Shown one piece after another: positions 24,374 to 33,419 of a stretch of DNA of 64,000 nucleotides; the stretch's first letter is position 1; every line of letters starts with the position of its first letter. The position numbers were made by a program, and so were the translations under genes. Source of the stretch: Rariglobus hedericola (GTDB lineage: Bacteria; Verrucomicrobiota; Verrucomicrobiia; Opitutales; Opitutaceae); NCBI RefSeq assembly GCF_007559335.1, contig NZ_VMBG01000001.1, positions 2,108,001 to 2,172,000 on the forward strand, given 5' to 3'. Under the pieces are notes generated by a model. The model was not told the origin of the DNA, made no database searches, and saw only the letters and a program-made list of their open reading frames with translations.

Positions 24374-27300
24374 ATGCCCCCGCGCCGGATACATACCCGC
24401 TCCCGTGATCGTGGCTTCGCCCTGATTATCACAATCACGCTGCTCGCGTTTCTCGTGCTGCTCCTGGTGTCGCTCGCGTCCCTCACGCGCGTTGAGACCC
24501 AGGTTGCCTCCAACAGCCAGCAGCTCTCGCAAGCCCGCCAGAACGCTCTCTTCGCGCTCAACATAGCCTTGGGCCAGCTTCAAAAAGCCGCCGGCCCCGA
24601 CCAACGCGTGACAGCCGCCGCCGAGATTTTGAGCAACACAGACCCGACCAAAAAAAAGTGGACCGGCGTCTGGGATACGCGGTCGGCCAATTTGTCGAAT
24701 CCTCCCGTCTGGTTGGTCTCACAGGCTACCCAAGCTGCCGCCGATGCCCCGAACAACGCGGTTCCGGCTCCGACCTTGGCGGCCGGTGTCATGAGCAGCT
24801 CCACCGCCGTGCAGCTGGTGAGCTCGGGCAGCGCCAATACGAACTCCTCCGTGCCGGCCGAAGCGGGCAACGCGGTGGTCGTCCCCGTTCAGGATATTAC
24901 CTCCAGCGCGGCTCCCGGTGTCACCGGTTCCCCCACCGTCGGACGCTTTGGTTACTGGGTTGGGGACGAGGGTATCAAGGCGAGGGTCAATCTCACCGAT
25001 CCCTATCTTGGGAAAAACGACGATATTTCCCGCATCAACCGGGTCGGGTCGGCCCAGCGCAACGCGTGGGAACTATTCAGCGGCCCGACGTCGCCAACGC
25101 CCGCGACCACCGATCCCGCTACGGTCCTGACCTCCGCAATGATGGATAGGGCCACTCGCATGCTGAGTGCGCAGCAACTCAAACTGCTGGGCGATACCGA
25201 CGCGGTAGCCACAGACACGCTGACCAAGATCTCCACCGCCCGGTTTCACGACTACTCGCTCTGGTCCGCCGGCGTGCAGGCCGATGTCAGAAACGGCGGA
25301 CTCAAGTGGGATCTGTCCACCGCCTTCGATCTAAGTGAAGCTCTTTTCAAGACATCGGAATTCGGGGATAATGCCTGGCCACTGGTCGACAACAGTCAAA
25401 GCACGCAAAAAGCGCCGTCCGGCAACGTCTCTCCCATTCTGGCTTGGAAAACGACCTCGGGCGTGTCGCCCCACAACGTCTCCTTTGTCTTTTCACCGCT
25501 GGTTGAATTCAACAATGCAGGCACTCAGGATCGGGAATATCTCCGCGGTCCCACTTGGCATCTACTGCGCAGTCATTACCGGCTCTATCAAACGCAGACC
25601 TCGCCGACCAATCCCACCGCCGTCAACGCCCGGGCGGCGTATCCCAGTGGCAAAGCCGTCGGCTACAAGCTCAACGACCAGGATGCGATGCCGTCGATCT
25701 ACGCGGTGTCGACGGGCTACGGAGCCATCGCAAAGGATCCCAATCTCAACGCCTTGCTTACGGGTGGGTCCACCTACGTGCCTCGCCCGACGCAAGTGGG
25801 CTTGGACCCGTATATCAACCGGGTGATGATTCGCTATGGCGTCAGGACCGTCCAGCGCCAGGTCGTCAACACCGGCCCCACAGACCCGGCCTATCCCGCG
25901 TCGGCAACTGTGTATGCGGTTCAGCTCGTGATGCAGCCCATCGTCGTGCTCCACAATCCCTACGACAAAGATCTGGTGCTTGGTAACTACAGTGGGAAGA
26001 CCTACTCGTTCGCCTCCGGCCTATCGAGCCAAGTCGCCGGAGTCATCCAGACCGGCGCGACCGGCACCACTGCGGGCATACCCTTTGCCATTAAGACGAT
26101 CATCAATGGCTACGACCGGACCACTGCGGACGGCGTCGTGAACACAAACTCGTCAGGAAGTAACATACAGAATTTCGCCCAATCGAGCCGCGGCTCGAAT
26201 TGGCCGACCTACAACCTGTTTATCCCACCCATGACCCTCAAAGCCGGGGAACTAAAAATACTCTATCCTCAAACCGGCGGAAATTCACTGCTGGTCAAGC
26301 CGGAGGGGGCAAATCAGGCGGCTAGGAACGCGGTCGATGCGACCCGCGTCCTGATGGGCGCGACTCCGAATACGCAGGATGGCTTTGTAATCCCATTCCT
26401 AACCAATCAGCCGAACAACAATCCCGTAAACCCCAATCTCTGCTCTCCACTGCGCACCGAAATCATCAGCGCGACCGACCTCACGAAAGCTGTCCGAGGG
26501 ATCGACAACACCGCTCCTCCCGTCAACCCCAACAACTACGCCGCCGAAGTTTGGTGCAATAATCTAGGGGACGATATCAAAGTCGTCTTTAACTCCGCTG
26601 GCGGTGACATGGAGATCAAATACGGACTGGAGGCCAGCAGCGGCGATGATGCCTATAGCTTCGAGTGCCCGCTAAATTATCAGATCAGCATCTATGGCCC
26701 GCCCTTCCGCAGCAATAACACGGACCCGAGTGGCATCGACCAAAAGACCGCGGCCTACTACGATTACTACGTCAACGGCATCCGCGCCGACAATGCCCAG
26801 CGCCCCAGCTATTCCATCACGGCCGGCTCTTGCTTCAGCGCCGCTCAGTTCTTTTTCGCGTTGGATTATTACGCCAAGCCGGCGGACCATCCCTCTTCTA
26901 AAGCTAGCCGTTCTTTCATCACCAGCAATCCCGTGGCCTTTGAGCAATATGGCCGCTCGATGGGAGACCAGACCGCCAGCGGTGTGACCAACGGGACCAG
27001 CGGATTCCCAAAGACCCCTCCTGCCTACCAGGTCGAATTTCGTAACACCTACGGTCCGAATTTCACCGACGACGTCGCCTTGTCCAACAACAGTCCAATG
27101 TGGGGCCCGACCAATGGAACCAATCCGGCCCGCGGCAGCTTGGCGGGAACAGGTGCGACCGGCCAAAGCTGGCTCGACGGCAGCTCGTCCGGATTGAGCG
27201 AACTCCCGCTGATCCATGTGCCCACCCGCCCGATGTCGTCCCTGGCGGAATTCCAGCACGCCAATATCACCACTTACGGCTACCAGCCGTATTTCTCGAC

Positions 27301-28654
27301 GGGTAATTCATACGCGACGCCCTATGTCCCGGCCAATTCCACCGTGAATCCGGTCGGCTACTACAACGGAAAGTCCAATCCCTACTTCCTGTATGACATG
27401 AGCTATTTGATGAACGACGCCATCTGGGACAAATACTTCTTCTCGTCCATCTCGCAGGAAATGAGCGGAGGCACCAGCGGTGCTTGGAACAACACCGATA
27501 CCACCCTGACCACCGCGATCACTCGCTGGCTCGACGGAACGCGGGCAACCCCCATGGCCAACAGTCGTATGATTCCCTATGACGGCGCTACCACCGCGGC
27601 CTCCAAACTGTCCAACCTGCAAACGGCCTACCGCCAGGCCGCCGCCTCGCTACTCACGCGGGGCAGCTTTAATATCAACTCACAATCCATCGATGCCTGG
27701 GCCGCTGTTCTGGGTGCGGCCCGCGATGCGAACATGGTCGCCAAGGGAGGCGCCACCACCAGCCTCATCAACGCGGCGGCGGTGCCCAGGATGACGCCGG
27801 CCAACAGCACCTCGCAGCGCGACAACAATCCTCTTTCACAGAATAGCTGGACCGGATTTGCCACGCTCACGGATGCGCAAATCCGCCAGCTGGCCACCAA
27901 CGTGGTGGCCGAAATCAAACGGCGGCAAGCGGGCACCACCTACACACACTTTGGCAAGATCGCGGGATCCTCGACTCCAAGCAGTTCATACACGGGTCCG
28001 TTCCGTTCCTTGAGCGACTTCATCAATCGCAACCTTCTGAACGACCTGGGTAGCGGGACCACCTCCACCGGCGCGAAGGGCGCGCTTCAGGCCGCCTTGG
28101 ACGAGGCCGGCAACGCCAATTCCCCCAACTATAAATTTTACACGGGGTCCTCCTACACTGCCGGCAACAAGGGCGATGCTTCCGTCGCCCAAGGCACTTC
28201 CGGTTGGGCGTTCAAATGGGCCACCAGCACCAACTCGAACAACGATTACCTGGCCGGCCAGGGTCCCACCGCGTCGACCGCATCAGGCTTCATCCTGCAA
28301 GCCGACGTGCTGCAGCAGATCGGACCGTTCATCTCCGCCCGTTCGGATACGTTCACCATCCGGAGTTATGGGGAAAGTGTGAATCCGGTCACCGGCGCCT
28401 CAATGGGCAAGGCCTGGTGCGAGGCGGTGGTCCAACGTTTACCGGAATATATCGACCAATCGGATCCCGCGCTGACGGCGACCAGTTACACCAAGCTAGG
28501 CGTGGCACTGAAGGATGCCACGCCGGTGTATAACCCTGCGACCGTGGGCGACCCGAGCTTGACGCCCGTGTCCATCCTATCGACGGCCAACCAAAACTTT
28601 GGCCGTCGGTTCAAAATGGTGAGTTTCCGTTGGCTTTCGCCCCAAGACATATGA
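24374..28654 (+). CDS. Giant pseudopilin-like protein (Verru_Chthon cassette protein A-like)
   Basis: A 1426-residue protein. The start RDRGFALIITITLLAFLVLL (about residues 12-31) is a type IV pilin/PilX-like N-terminus: Gly-Phe then a hydrophobic helix. After it comes VETQVASNSQQLSQARQNAL and AGPDQRVTAAAEI. This opening matches what I know of Verru_Chthon cassette protein A, a verrucomicrobial family with pilin-like N-termini and very long bodies. The rest is Asn/Ser/Thr/Gly-rich, with many short aromatic motifs and no recognised enzymatic domain. It is probably exported by a type IV pilus/type II secretion-like machine whose other genes are not here. Its stop overlaps the next gene (ATGA). 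Confidence 0.75.
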   Translation: MPPRRIHTRSRDRGFALIITITLLAFLVLLLVSLASLTRVETQVASNSQQLSQARQNALFALNIALGQLQKAAGPDQRVTAAAEILSNTDPTKKKWTGVWDTRSANLSNPPVWLVSQATQAAADAPNNAVPAPTLAAGVMSSSTAVQLVSSGSANTNSSVPAEAGNAVVVPVQDITSSAAPGVTGSPTVGRFGYWVGDEGIKARVNLTDPYLGKNDDISRINRVGSAQRNAWELFSGPTSPTPATTDPATVLTSAMMDRATRMLSAQQLKLLGDTDAVATDTLTKISTARFHDYSLWSAGVQADVRNGGLKWDLSTAFDLSEALFKTSEFGDNAWPLVDNSQSTQKAPSGNVSPILAWKTTSGVSPHNVSFVFSPLVEFNNAGTQDREYLRGPTWHLLRSHYRLYQTQTSPTNPTAVNARAAYPSGKAVGYKLNDQDAMPSIYAVSTGYGAIAKDPNLNALLTGGSTYVPRPTQVGLDPYINRVMIRYGVRTVQRQVVNTGPTDPAYPASATVYAVQLVMQPIVVLHNPYDKDLVLGNYSGKTYSFASGLSSQVAGVIQTGATGTTAGIPFAIKTIINGYDRTTADGVVNTNSSGSNIQNFAQSSRGSNWPTYNLFIPPMTLKAGELKILYPQTGGNSLLVKPEGANQAARNAVDATRVLMGATPNTQDGFVIPFLTNQPNNNPVNPNLCSPLRTEIISATDLTKAVRGIDNTAPPVNPNNYAAEVWCNNLGDDIKVVFNSAGGDMEIKYGLEASSGDDAYSFECPLNYQISIYGPPFRSNNTDPSGIDQKTAAYYDYYVNGIRADNAQRPSYSITAGSCFSAAQFFFALDYYAKPADHPSSKASRSFITSNPVAFEQYGRSMGDQTASGVTNGTSGFPKTPPAYQVEFRNTYGPNFTDDVALSNNSPMWGPTNGTNPARGSLAGTGATGQSWLDGSSSGLSELPLIHVPTRPMSSLAEFQHANITTYGYQPYFSTGNSYATPYVPANSTVNPVGYYNGKSNPYFLYDMSYLMNDAIWDKYFFSSISQEMSGGTSGAWNNTDTTLTTAITRWLDGTRATPMANSRMIPYDGATTAASKLSNLQTAYRQAAASLLTRGSFNINSQSIDAWAAVLGAARDANMVAKGGATTSLINAAAVPRMTPANSTSQRDNNPLSQNSWTGFATLTDAQIRQLATNVVAEIKRRQAGTTYTHFGKIAGSSTPSSSYTGPFRSLSDFINRNLLNDLGSGTTSTGAKGALQAALDEAGNANSPNYKFYTGSSYTAGNKGDASVAQGTSGWAFKWATSTNSNNDYLAGQGPTASTASGFILQADVLQQIGPFISARSDTFTIRSYGESVNPVTGASMGKAWCEAVVQRLPEYIDQSDPALTATSYTKLGVALKDATPVYNPATVGDPSLTPVSILSTANQNFGRRFKMVSFRWLSPQDI

Positions 28655-29412
28655 ACCGTTCCCCATATCGCATCCTGAGTCTCATCCTCGCCACTTTAAC
28701 CCTGTGGTCAGGCCCGGTGTTTTCGGCTGAAAAGGAGCCGGCGCCGGTAATCACGGTCAGATTCAAGGCGCTCAGCGTGTCTGGCGCGCTTCCGGAGGGG
28801 CTCGACATCGTCATCAGCCCCAAGCAGCGCCTGCATTTGAATGTCCCGTCGACCTATATCGAGTCGGCCGTCAAATATACCGGCCCCGCGGATATTTCTT
28901 TCATAAAACCGGAGGGCAAACCGAGGGAAAATAAGCCGGCCGCAGGAACCCCAAACGCCTTGACCGAGCCCCAGGTTCTGGCGACGACCAGCATTGCTCC
29001 ACCGGGCGGAGACTACCTGCTGCTCTTCGCGGGAACTCCCGACACAAAGCTGAAGGTCATGGCCATCCCGTTTTCGGCCGCAGATGCTCCCTTGGGCAGC
29101 TGTCTTGTCTGGAATCTGACCTCGCGCGCGCTGGGCGTCTCGCTGGGCGGGCAAAGGGAACTGATAAACCCCCAGTCCCGGCAATTGTTCAAACCGACCA
29201 TGTTGTCTCAAGACTACGTCGATTTGAGGGTCGTCGACGAATACCAAGCCAAGCCTAGGCTTTTGGCGGGCGGGCCACATTTCCTACCGGCCCACACACG
29301 ACAACTGTTCTTCATTGTCGAACGAACCCCCGGAGAAGCGCCGGTTCTGGTCAAGGTGGTCTCGGAACTGCCCGAGTCCCTCGCCAAATTGGAATCCGCG
29401 CCCCGCCGCTAA
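28651..29412 (+). CDS. Exported protein coupled to the pseudopilin-like gene, function unknown
   Basis: About 253 residues from the ATG at 28651; an in-frame ATG at 28630 lies inside the upstream gene. A signal peptide (MNRSPYRILSLILATLTLWS, likely cleaved after VFSA) precedes a beta-rich domain with VRFKALSVSGALP, PGGDYLLLFAG, and a Pro-Leu-Gly-Ser-Cys-Leu-Val-Trp-Asn segment. I recognise no family with confidence. The 4-nt overlap with the pseudopilin-like gene suggests that the two products act together at the envelope. Confidence 0.7.
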   Translation: MNRSPYRILSLILATLTLWSGPVFSAEKEPAPVITVRFKALSVSGALPEGLDIVISPKQRLHLNVPSTYIESAVKYTGPADISFIKPEGKPRENKPAAGTPNALTEPQVLATTSIAPPGGDYLLLFAGTPDTKLKVMAIPFSAADAPLGSCLVWNLTSRALGVSLGGQRELINPQSRQLFKPTMLSQDYVDLRVVDEYQAKPRLLAGGPHFLPAHTRQLFFIVERTPGEAPVLVKVVSELPESLAKLESAPRR

Positions 29413-29564
29413 CCGCAGTCGGTTTTGGGGCGCGCACGCCGCTTGGGCGATGTCCTGTTTAAATCAATTCGCGACATAATCATCGAGGAGAAGTCCCTGC
29501 TCGAACAAGGTTCGGGCTCTTGATGCGGTCACGGTTTCTTCGCTCTGTTGTCCATAGCTCCTAA

Positions 29565-29837
29565 TCGTCGCGCACGACGGCGCTGACGATTCCTACCTGC
29601 CTCTGGGCGTGTTCAAAGAACACAACGGCAAACCTCTGCTCATCGCCGCGGCTGACATTTCAACCGCGCCAACGCCCGGCAGATTTTCCTCTTGTCCTCA
29701 TCCGATAATCCCAGCGCGCGAGTAAAAATGCAGGCGATCACCAATCTGATCCCGCAGCCTCAATCCGCGCGCCCCGCCACGTCGACGATCGTCGCCTCCG
29801 CTGAGCAGTTTAACCTGAGAAAGTGCCCCGAGGCGTA
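29565..29837 (+). pseudogene. Remnant of a frameshifted coding region, family not recognised
   Basis: The 580-nt gap between the two surface-protein loci holds no intact gene. From 29565 one frame reads DDSYLPLGVFKEHNGKPLL then IAAADIST, and near 29670 the coherent protein-like sequence continues in another frame (ARQIFLLSSSDNPSARVKMQ, then AITNLIPQPQS and AEQFNLRKCPEA) to a TAA at 29835-29837. Joining the two halves gives about 85 residues of plausible protein with no start codon. This looks like a decayed gene end with one frameshift. A sequencing error is possible but would still leave no start. Confidence 0.35.
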
Positions 29838-29906
29838 AAAGGGCCGGGCGCCAGAGCCCCGCCCGCATCAGTTGACCGGCTACGCTCCCGCATCTTGATC
29901 CTGAAA

Positions 29907-29951
29907 ATAAAAAACCCGGGATGCCGGCGGACTTGCCGCCAACATCCCGGG
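29907..29951 (-). terminator. Rho-independent terminator of the autotransporter-repeat gene
   Basis: Read on the minus strand, CCCGGGATG/CATCCCGGG form the outer stem with an inner GGCGG/CCGCC pairing, followed by a T-rich run. It lies 45 nt downstream of the stop of the minus-strand gene. Confidence 0.85.
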
Positions 29952-29995
29952 CCCCATTTTTCGTCGTTCCCTGACGAAAGTTTTATCGCTCCACC

Positions 29996-32900
29996 TCAGG
30001 CGGCGGAAATCCGGCGGCGGCGCGTGAACCAGGCGCCGGCCAAAGCCAGCCCGCCTGCCAGTGCCGCGTAGGTCGAAGGCTCCGGCACGGCCGACAAACC
30101 GCTGACCAGCAGATCGCCGGTGCTCACGTTGAGCGTCAGCGTCTGCATTCCGTCGGTGAAGGTGTAGACACCGCCGCTCAGCGAAAAAGCGCCGGCATAA
30201 ACACCAGTCGCCGTGACCGAAGTAAAGACCGGCAGTGCGTTGAAAGCCGCACCGCCGAACAGGTCGAAACTCGCTGCATCACCGAGGAAAGAACTGAAAT
30301 TAATGACCAAGGCTCCGGTGCCGGTAAACGTGCCGGCGGCGATATTGACCGCATCGTAAGCCGTGCCGCGCGTGCCGGCGGACAGGACTTGCAACGTCGT
30401 GGTGCCATTCATCACGAGACCATTGTTGAAGGTCAGCACTCCGGTGCCGCCTTCCGTGCCGCCGGGCGTGAGAAACGCGCCGCTGTTCACCGTCGTCCCA
30501 CCACCGATAATGCCCGAGCCGCCGAGTGTGTTGCCCGTGCTGACGGTGACCGCACCGGTCGCGGCGGTCTGGTTGCCGTTGATCAGCAGGATGCCGCTGG
30601 TCGCGTTGCTAAAGGTCGTCGTGCCGGTGTAAGTATTGTTGCCGGAGAGGATCAGCGTGCCCGCGCCGCTCTTCACAAAGCCGTTCAATGAAGAGGTGCC
30701 GCCGCCCACGCTGATCACGCCGGAGAGCAACGCACTGTCCCCGCCGACGCCTTTTTCAACGTGGATGTAACGGTTGAAATTGGCGGAGACGTTGTCACCC
30801 AAAGTAAAGTTGTTGGTCAGCTCGACTTGGTTGTCCGCAGTCGATGAGCCAAACACCATGGGCGTTATACCGGTGCCCATGAAACTGCCCGCGCCCCATG
30901 TCAGCGCGCCGGCGGCGACACCGGTGTTGTTCGTCAGCGTGAGCGTGAGCTTGCCGCCCTTCGCCGCGAAACCGCCGTTGGCCGCCCAGTCGAGCCGGCT
31001 CGCACCCGCGCCGAGCTGGCGCGTGATCGTGCCCTGGCCTTGAAGGATGGCGAAGTTGGTGCCGCCGCCCGCCAGATTGATACGGGCCGAGGAGGCCAGC
31101 ACACCGGAGTTGGAAAGCACGCCGCCGTTGATCTGGGTCGTGCCGGTGTAGGTGTTGGTGCCGTTCAGCGTCCACGTGCTGTTGGTCAAACCGTTCTTGG
31201 TCACGGTCGTCACGCCACCGTTGTCGAGGATCGGTCCGAGCGTGCCGCCAAACGCGTCCGCAGTCGTGCCGAGCACAAAGGCTTTCGCGCCCGCGCCGGT
31301 GAACGTCGAGGTGCCCGTGAAGTTGAGGTTGCCCGTGCCGGTGTTGGTGAAGGTGACACCACCGGTGGTGCCGGTGAAATTGAGCACGCGGTCGGTGGTC
31401 TCGCCCGTGCCGGTGTAGTTGAACGTCACGGCATTGGAGCCGGAGCCGATGTTAATCGTGCCATCGCCGATGGTGACCGGTGCGCCCAGGCTGCTGGAGG
31501 CGGAACCGCCGGACACCTTGTTGACTGAAGAAACGGAGAGCGTGCCGTTTTGCAGCGTGGTCTTGCCGCTGTAAGTGTTGGCGCCCGACATGATCACTGT
31601 GCCGCCGCCGGTGCTGCCAACGATGAGGTTGTTGGCACCGGTGAGCACGTTGTTCTGCATCGTCAGAATGCCGCCGCCACCGCCGAGGCGGTAGTTGCCG
31701 CCGTTGCCGGCCGTGAGGCTGTTGCCCGTGTAGGTGCCCGAGCCACCGACAAAGGAACCGAGGAACCAGTAGCTGGACGAAGTGAAGAGGGAGTCGATGC
31801 CCGTGACGGAACCGATGCCGCCCGTGCCGGTGTAGTTAAGTCCGAATACACCACCGGTGGAGCCGCTGTTGTCGGTCAAAGTCGGAAACGAAACAGGCGT
31901 GAAGGCCACGCCGATACCGCCACCGGCCGCCGTGATGCTGATGGCCTGGTTGGAGCCGATGTTGGTGCCCGCGCCCAGCAGGAGGTTGCCGCCCGCAATG
32001 GTCACGTTGTTGCCAACCACATTCTGGCCCAGCGTGCCGGTCGCTCCGACCGAGAGGGTGCCGGCGTTGATCGTGGTGCCGCCGCTGTAGGTGTTCGCCC
32101 CGCCCAGAACCCAGCGACCACCCTCGGATTTCACGAGACTGATTTTGCTCGCTCCGTCGGGATCGCCAATGATGCCCGAGATCGTGTTCGCACCGGTGTT
32201 CGTGCCTTGAAGAGTTAGCGTCTTGTTGCCGGTGGCGGCAGTGATGTTCGACGTGAGCGTGAGCGTGTTGGCCGCCGTGGCGCTGAGGCTGCTGATCGTC
32301 GCGCCGCCGGTGCTGCCGGCCAGGTTGATCACGCGATCACTGGTGGAAGCGGCCGAACCGTTGTAATACAGGCTGCCGGAATTGGTGCCGGAACCGATGT
32401 CGATCGTGCCGTTACCCACCGTGGTGACGGCGCCAAGACTGCTGGAACCGCCGCCCACGTTTTTCAGAGAGGTGATCTGCAGGATGCCGCGGGAGATCGT
32501 CGTCTTGCCGGTGTAGGTATTGGCGGTGCCGCTGATGTTGTGAACACCTGTGCCGGTGGACACGCCATTGGTGTTGTTAACCGTGATCGCGAGATCGCCG
32601 CCGCCGGAACCGTTCGAAATGATGCCCGAGTAATCGTTGGTGTAGGGGGTCAGATAGCCCAGCGTCCACATGCGTGTGGAGCCGGAGCCGGCGTTGCCCG
32701 CGACCGCCGCCGCGACCGAATACTTGTGGGCGTTATAGACGTTCCATGTCTGGTCGTCTCCGAGCGTAATCGTGCCGATGGTGGCGGCGAGGGTCGGATC
32801 GCCATTGCTGCCGTTGATGGTCAGGCCGCCTGCGCCAATCGTCAGACCGGGGGAACCGGTGCCCGCGAGCGTCAGCGTGCCGCCGGTATTGCCGCTGCCG

Positions 32901-33268
32901 ACGGACGCCCCGTTGATGACAATCCCAGCCACGGACTGCGCCGCCCCAAGCGTGACCGTATAACCCGTGTTCCAATTATTCGCCGTGCCCGAACCGTCAT
33001 TGGCCGAAAATACCACCGTATCCGAACTCGTGATCGTCGCGGCGGTGGTCGCACTCGTTCCATCGATGAGCGTGCCCCAGAACGCCGAGGCGCTGCCACC
33101 TCCCCAGTTGCCGGCCAGCGTCGTCGCACCGCTGCCCGTCGTCGCTGCATTACCATCCCAATAGTAAGTCGTCTGGGAAAAAACCGGGGAGGTCAGCAAT
33201 CCGACAGCCGGGCAGACTGAAAGCAAAAGCGCACTCAGGCGCGAAAGATAACGAATGGGGGTATTCAT
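29996..33268 (-). CDS. Autotransporter-associated beta-strand repeat protein with PEP-CTERM sorting signal
   Basis: About 1090 residues from the ATG at 33268; an in-frame upstream ATG would add residues with no signal-peptide character. The signal peptide (MNTPIRYLSRLSALLLSVC) is followed by many Gly/Thr/Asn-rich repeats such as GANTYSGGTTINAGTLS, GTNTYTGTTQINGG and GNNTYTGTTTFSN. These are the units of the autotransporter-associated beta-strand (PATR) family, which form a beta-helix. The C-terminus has VPEPSTYAALAGGLALAGAW and an RRRR tail, a PEP-CTERM signal instead of an autotransporter barrel. It is probably a long surface adhesin or fibre. It is divergent from a LacI gene. Confidence 0.9.
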   Translation of the reverse strand: MNTPIRYLSRLSALLLSVCPAVGLLTSPVFSQTTYYWDGNAATTGSGATTLAGNWGGGSASAFWGTLIDGTSATTAATITSSDTVVFSANDGSGTANNWNTGYTVTLGAAQSVAGIVINGASVGSGNTGGTLTLAGTGSPGLTIGAGGLTINGSNGDPTLAATIGTITLGDDQTWNVYNAHKYSVAAAVAGNAGSGSTRMWTLGYLTPYTNDYSGIISNGSGGGDLAITVNNTNGVSTGTGVHNISGTANTYTGKTTISRGILQITSLKNVGGGSSSLGAVTTVGNGTIDIGSGTNSGSLYYNGSAASTSDRVINLAGSTGGATISSLSATAANTLTLTSNITAATGNKTLTLQGTNTGANTISGIIGDPDGASKISLVKSEGGRWVLGGANTYSGGTTINAGTLSVGATGTLGQNVVGNNVTIAGGNLLLGAGTNIGSNQAISITAAGGGIGVAFTPVSFPTLTDNSGSTGGVFGLNYTGTGGIGSVTGIDSLFTSSSYWFLGSFVGGSGTYTGNSLTAGNGGNYRLGGGGGILTMQNNVLTGANNLIVGSTGGGTVIMSGANTYSGKTTLQNGTLSVSSVNKVSGGSASSSLGAPVTIGDGTINIGSGSNAVTFNYTGTGETTDRVLNFTGTTGGVTFTNTGTGNLNFTGTSTFTGAGAKAFVLGTTADAFGGTLGPILDNGGVTTVTKNGLTNSTWTLNGTNTYTGTTQINGGVLSNSGVLASSARINLAGGGTNFAILQGQGTITRQLGAGASRLDWAANGGFAAKGGKLTLTLTNNTGVAAGALTWGAGSFMGTGITPMVFGSSTADNQVELTNNFTLGDNVSANFNRYIHVEKGVGGDSALLSGVISVGGGTSSLNGFVKSGAGTLILSGNNTYTGTTTFSNATSGILLINGNQTAATGAVTVSTGNTLGGSGIIGGGTTVNSGAFLTPGGTEGGTGVLTFNNGLVMNGTTTLQVLSAGTRGTAYDAVNIAAGTFTGTGALVINFSSFLGDAASFDLFGGAAFNALPVFTSVTATGVYAGAFSLSGGVYTFTDGMQTLTLNVSTGDLLVSGLSAVPEPSTYAALAGGLALAGAWFTRRRRISAA

Positions 33269-33384
33269 GGGAAAACTACAAGAGATGCGTAACGATGGGG
33301 ATTCGAAGCGGCACAACCGGCAGGGGACGTCGGCTGAACAGGAACGGTCTTAGCCGCGACTTGAGGGAAATCACCGATTTCGCG

Positions 33385-33400
33385 ATTGAACACGTTCAAT
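33385..33400. promoter_or_regulatory. Palindrome ATTGAACACGTTCAAT
   Basis: Seven-bp arms ATTGAAC and GTTCAAT flank a 2-nt centre, in the divergent region between the autotransporter-repeat gene (starts 33268) and the LacI gene. The size and symmetry are those of LacI-type operators. Binding by the adjacent regulator is inferred. Confidence 0.5.
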
Positions 33401-33405
33401 ATTAA

Positions 33406-33419
33406 TGCAACTTTATGAA
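33406..33419. promoter_or_regulatory. Degenerate operator-like site TGCAACTTTATGAA overlapping the LacI start
   Basis: TGCA, the spacer ACTTTA and TGAA; the first 12 bases are identical to the reverse complement of the site at 5108. It covers the ATG at 33415, which would fit autoregulation. It may also argue for translation starting at the second ATG (33421). Confidence 0.4.

Noticed and set aside
29823-30071. Small open frame across the terminator and end of the adhesin gene
   Set aside because: Overlaps a clear terminator and the conserved PEP-CTERM coding end; composition is not protein-like.
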